Origin: Candidatus Uhrbacteria bacterium RIFOXYB12_FULL_58_10
Lineage (GTDB): Bacteria; Patescibacteriota; Patescibacteriia; UBA9934; GWF2-40-263
Direction of reading: 5' to 3'
Length of the DNA stretch: 6,662 nt
Assembly (NCBI GenBank): GCA_943357275.1
Contig: CALRGL010000057.1
Location: forward strand, 1 to 6,662
Below the pieces are notes generated by a model, which was given only the letters and a program-made list of their open reading frames with translations, was not told the origin of the DNA and searched no databases. Positions 4,965-6,662 of this stretch are shown one piece after another; the stretch's first letter is position 1; each line of letters starts with the position of its first letter. A program made the position numbers and the translations under genes.

Positions 4965-6662
4965 GAATTTCTTTTACAATGACCAAGTCACCCTCTTGAA
5001 GCCCAGAAAGAATTTCAATGCGACCAAGATTTCCTCGAATACCCGTTGTAATATCTCGATCAACAGGCTTGTTCTTTTCTAAAATTCGTACAATGAATCC
5101 TCCATTTTTCTGAACAACCGTTCGTTGTGGCACAGAGAGAACAGCCTCACGTTTTTCTGTTTCGATAACAAGATCCGCAGACATTCCAGGGCGCAACGTT
5201 GCTTCTTCTCCTTGATTCAAGTAGATCGTTGCTTCGTAATACACAACACCTTCAATTAACTTTTCAGCTGGATTGATTTCTGCAACCACACCCATGAGAG
5301 CTGGTTTGCCCGTGTAAGCATCAAACGAGATACTCACCAAGTCATTGATCGCCACTTTTGTGACGTCACTCTCAGAAACGTTTGCAAGGATCTTAAATTG
5401 TTGCTCGGTTGTTTGAACCGTTACAACAGGTGTGGAAGCCATGATTGTCTCACCAATTTCTGAATCAATCCTTGTCACGTTTCCTGCGATTGGAGAAACA
5501 ATGACGGCTTTTTCTAGGCGAGCTTTCGCGGATTGGTAAGAGGCGATTGTACGAGCAACGTCGGCTTCATAAGACGCAAGATCAATGGCACGCGGTGCAG
5601 ACTGAAGTTCTGTTAAACTAGCTTGTGATTTTGCTAGATCTGATTCACGAACAAGAACCGTTGCCTCTGAACTGGAAACAGCATTTGCTAACGAAGCGAT
5701 CTGCTGTGAAGCAACTTTTTGTGTAAGGTTTAAACTGGCCTTTGCTGCACGGAGTGTATTTTGTGCGTCCTCAAGGGAACTTCTTGTTGAATTCAATACT
5801 GACTCCACACCTTGCAAAGCGTTTTCCACAGAGGTCTGATCCGCTTGAACCGCGTTTCTGACACTATCTATGTTTGTTTTAAGCGCGGACAAATCATCTA
5901 ACGTGAAATTAGTTGTTGTGAGTGTGGCGTCAACGACTTTTTTTGTATAAAGCGCCAATTTCCCAGCATCATCAAGAGCTTTTTCAACCAATCGGCCTGT
6001 CTGTAAAATCGTTGACTGATTTGAACTAATTGTTGTTGCAGACAATGCCGTTTCAGCCGTGTGCAGACTCGCTTCCGCGTCCAAGTAGCGATCTTTTGCA
6101 ATGGTCAAAACAGATTCATCGCGAGCACTCAAAACCTTTTCAAAATCATCATTTGCATAGCCATTTCGAACTCCCAATACATCATCTGATTCCACAAGAG
6201 CCGTCCGAACGCTAATCACCCCTGACAAAGAAACAACATACAAATCTCGATACGCGTCACTAAGTGTTTGTGCGTTCAGTCGTTCAACTTGTTTTACGTC
6301 GTCTTGTGCCGACTCAACCGTGGTTTGTGCAGAAACAACATCTGCTTCATACCGCTCTTTTGTGGCTTGTAAATAGGACTTTGCATTTTCTAGATCGATC
6401 TTTGCAACATGTAACAATGCCTCTGATCCCCTTACCGCCTCTGAAGAAACGTTGACGGTCTCACGCTTTTGACCAATTTTGACTTTATCAAGATTCGCTT
6501 GCGCATATTGTGCGGATTGATACGCCGCTTGTACATCTGCCTCAAGTTCTTTTGTATCTAACTTTGCAAGAACAGCTCCCTTCTCGACAATATCTCCCAC
6601 ATTCACAAGCACCTCAGCAAGTGAACCACCAACATCAAATGCAAGGTCGACTTGATCAATCG
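4957..6662 (-). CDS. MacA/HlyD-type membrane fusion adaptor, 5' end missing
   Basis: Extracytoplasmic adaptor that partners the ABC exporter. The frame stays open to the right edge: the 16 codons upstream of the GTG at 6612 (beginning IDQVDLAFDVGG) are part of the first lipoyl half-motif, so that GTG is not the start. The 567 visible residues (numbering below from the GTG) show a lipoyl half (up to about 25) and a very long helical coiled-coil region (about 25-368, rich in Ala, Ser, Leu, Gln). Then come the second lipoyl half (IVSPIAGNVTRIDSEIGETI, 371-390), a beta-barrel (about 405-485, ending RPGMSADLVIE) and a membrane-proximal domain to the C terminus. The coiled coil is interrupted by a segment at about 125-165 containing SDDVLGVRN. 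Any N-terminal membrane anchor or signal lies outside the window. The stop overlaps the ATPase start by 8 nt. Confidence 0.92.
   Translation of the reverse strand, partial: IDQVDLAFDVGGSLAEVLVNVGDIVEKGAVLAKLDTKELEADVQAAYQSAQYAQANLDKVKIGQKRETVNVSSEAVRGSEALLHVAKIDLENAKSYLQATKERYEADVVSAQTTVESAQDDVKQVERLNAQTLSDAYRDLYVVSLSGVISVRTALVESDDVLGVRNGYANDDFEKVLSARDESVLTIAKDRYLDAEASLHTAETALSATTISSNQSTILQTGRLVEKALDDAGKLALYTKKVVDATLTTTNFTLDDLSALKTNIDSVRNAVQADQTSVENALQGVESVLNSTRSSLEDAQNTLRAAKASLNLTQKVASQQIASLANAVSSSEATVLVRESDLAKSQASLTELQSAPRAIDLASYEADVARTIASYQSAKARLEKAVIVSPIAGNVTRIDSEIGETIMASTPVVTVQTTEQQFKILANVSESDVTKVAINDLVSISFDAYTGKPALMGVVAEINPAEKLIEGVVYYEATIYLNQGEEATLRPGMSADLVIETEKREAVLSVPQRTVVQKNGGFIVRILEKNKPVDRDITTGIRGNLGRIEILSGLQEGDLVIVKEIHE

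Noticed and set aside
6610..6612. GTG at 6612 as the start of the adaptor
   Set aside because: The frame is open beyond it and encodes the expected beginning of the lipoyl half-motif, so the gene continues past the window edge.

Overview
The window looks like a chromosomal segment of a small-genome bacterium, most plausibly a member of the Patescibacteria (CPR). This is an inference from gene style, not a marker-gene call. The clues are a short MutY with a non-NUDIX tail, a split MacAB-type exporter with a very long adaptor carrying a DxLGV-type insert, and compact overlapping genes. TGA, TAA and TAG all serve as stops, so the code is standard. That argues against the CPR groups that read TGA as glycine.

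Left part (1-1575): two divergent genes flank an 89-bp gap. On the minus strand is the 5' two-thirds or more of a CDP-alcohol phosphatidyltransferase (phospholipid synthesis) that runs off the left edge. On the plus strand is an adenine DNA glycosylase (MutY). A perfect 8-bp inverted repeat lies in the gap.

Middle (1576-1878): a 300-bp stretch with no credible protein gene. It holds a consensus -10 box, a dense set of hairpins closed by a 5'/3' end helix, and a strong 13-bp terminator. I read it as a free-standing structured RNA gene of about 260 nt whose family I cannot name. This is the most interesting item here.

Right part (1879-6662): five genes on the minus strand, transcribed from right to left. 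They are a MacA/HlyD-type adaptor (5' end outside the window), an ABC ATPase, a MacB/FtsX-type permease, an ECF-type RNA polymerase sigma factor, and a small single-span membrane protein that is probably its anti-sigma factor. The three transporter genes overlap or nearly touch (8-nt overlap, 2-nt gap), and so do the sigma/anti-sigma pair (26-nt overlap). The two blocks are separated by 79 bp with a possible ECF-type promoter and no clear terminator. The region therefore reads as an envelope export system linked to an envelope-signalling module. The shared terminator at 1828-1857 can stop transcription from both directions.
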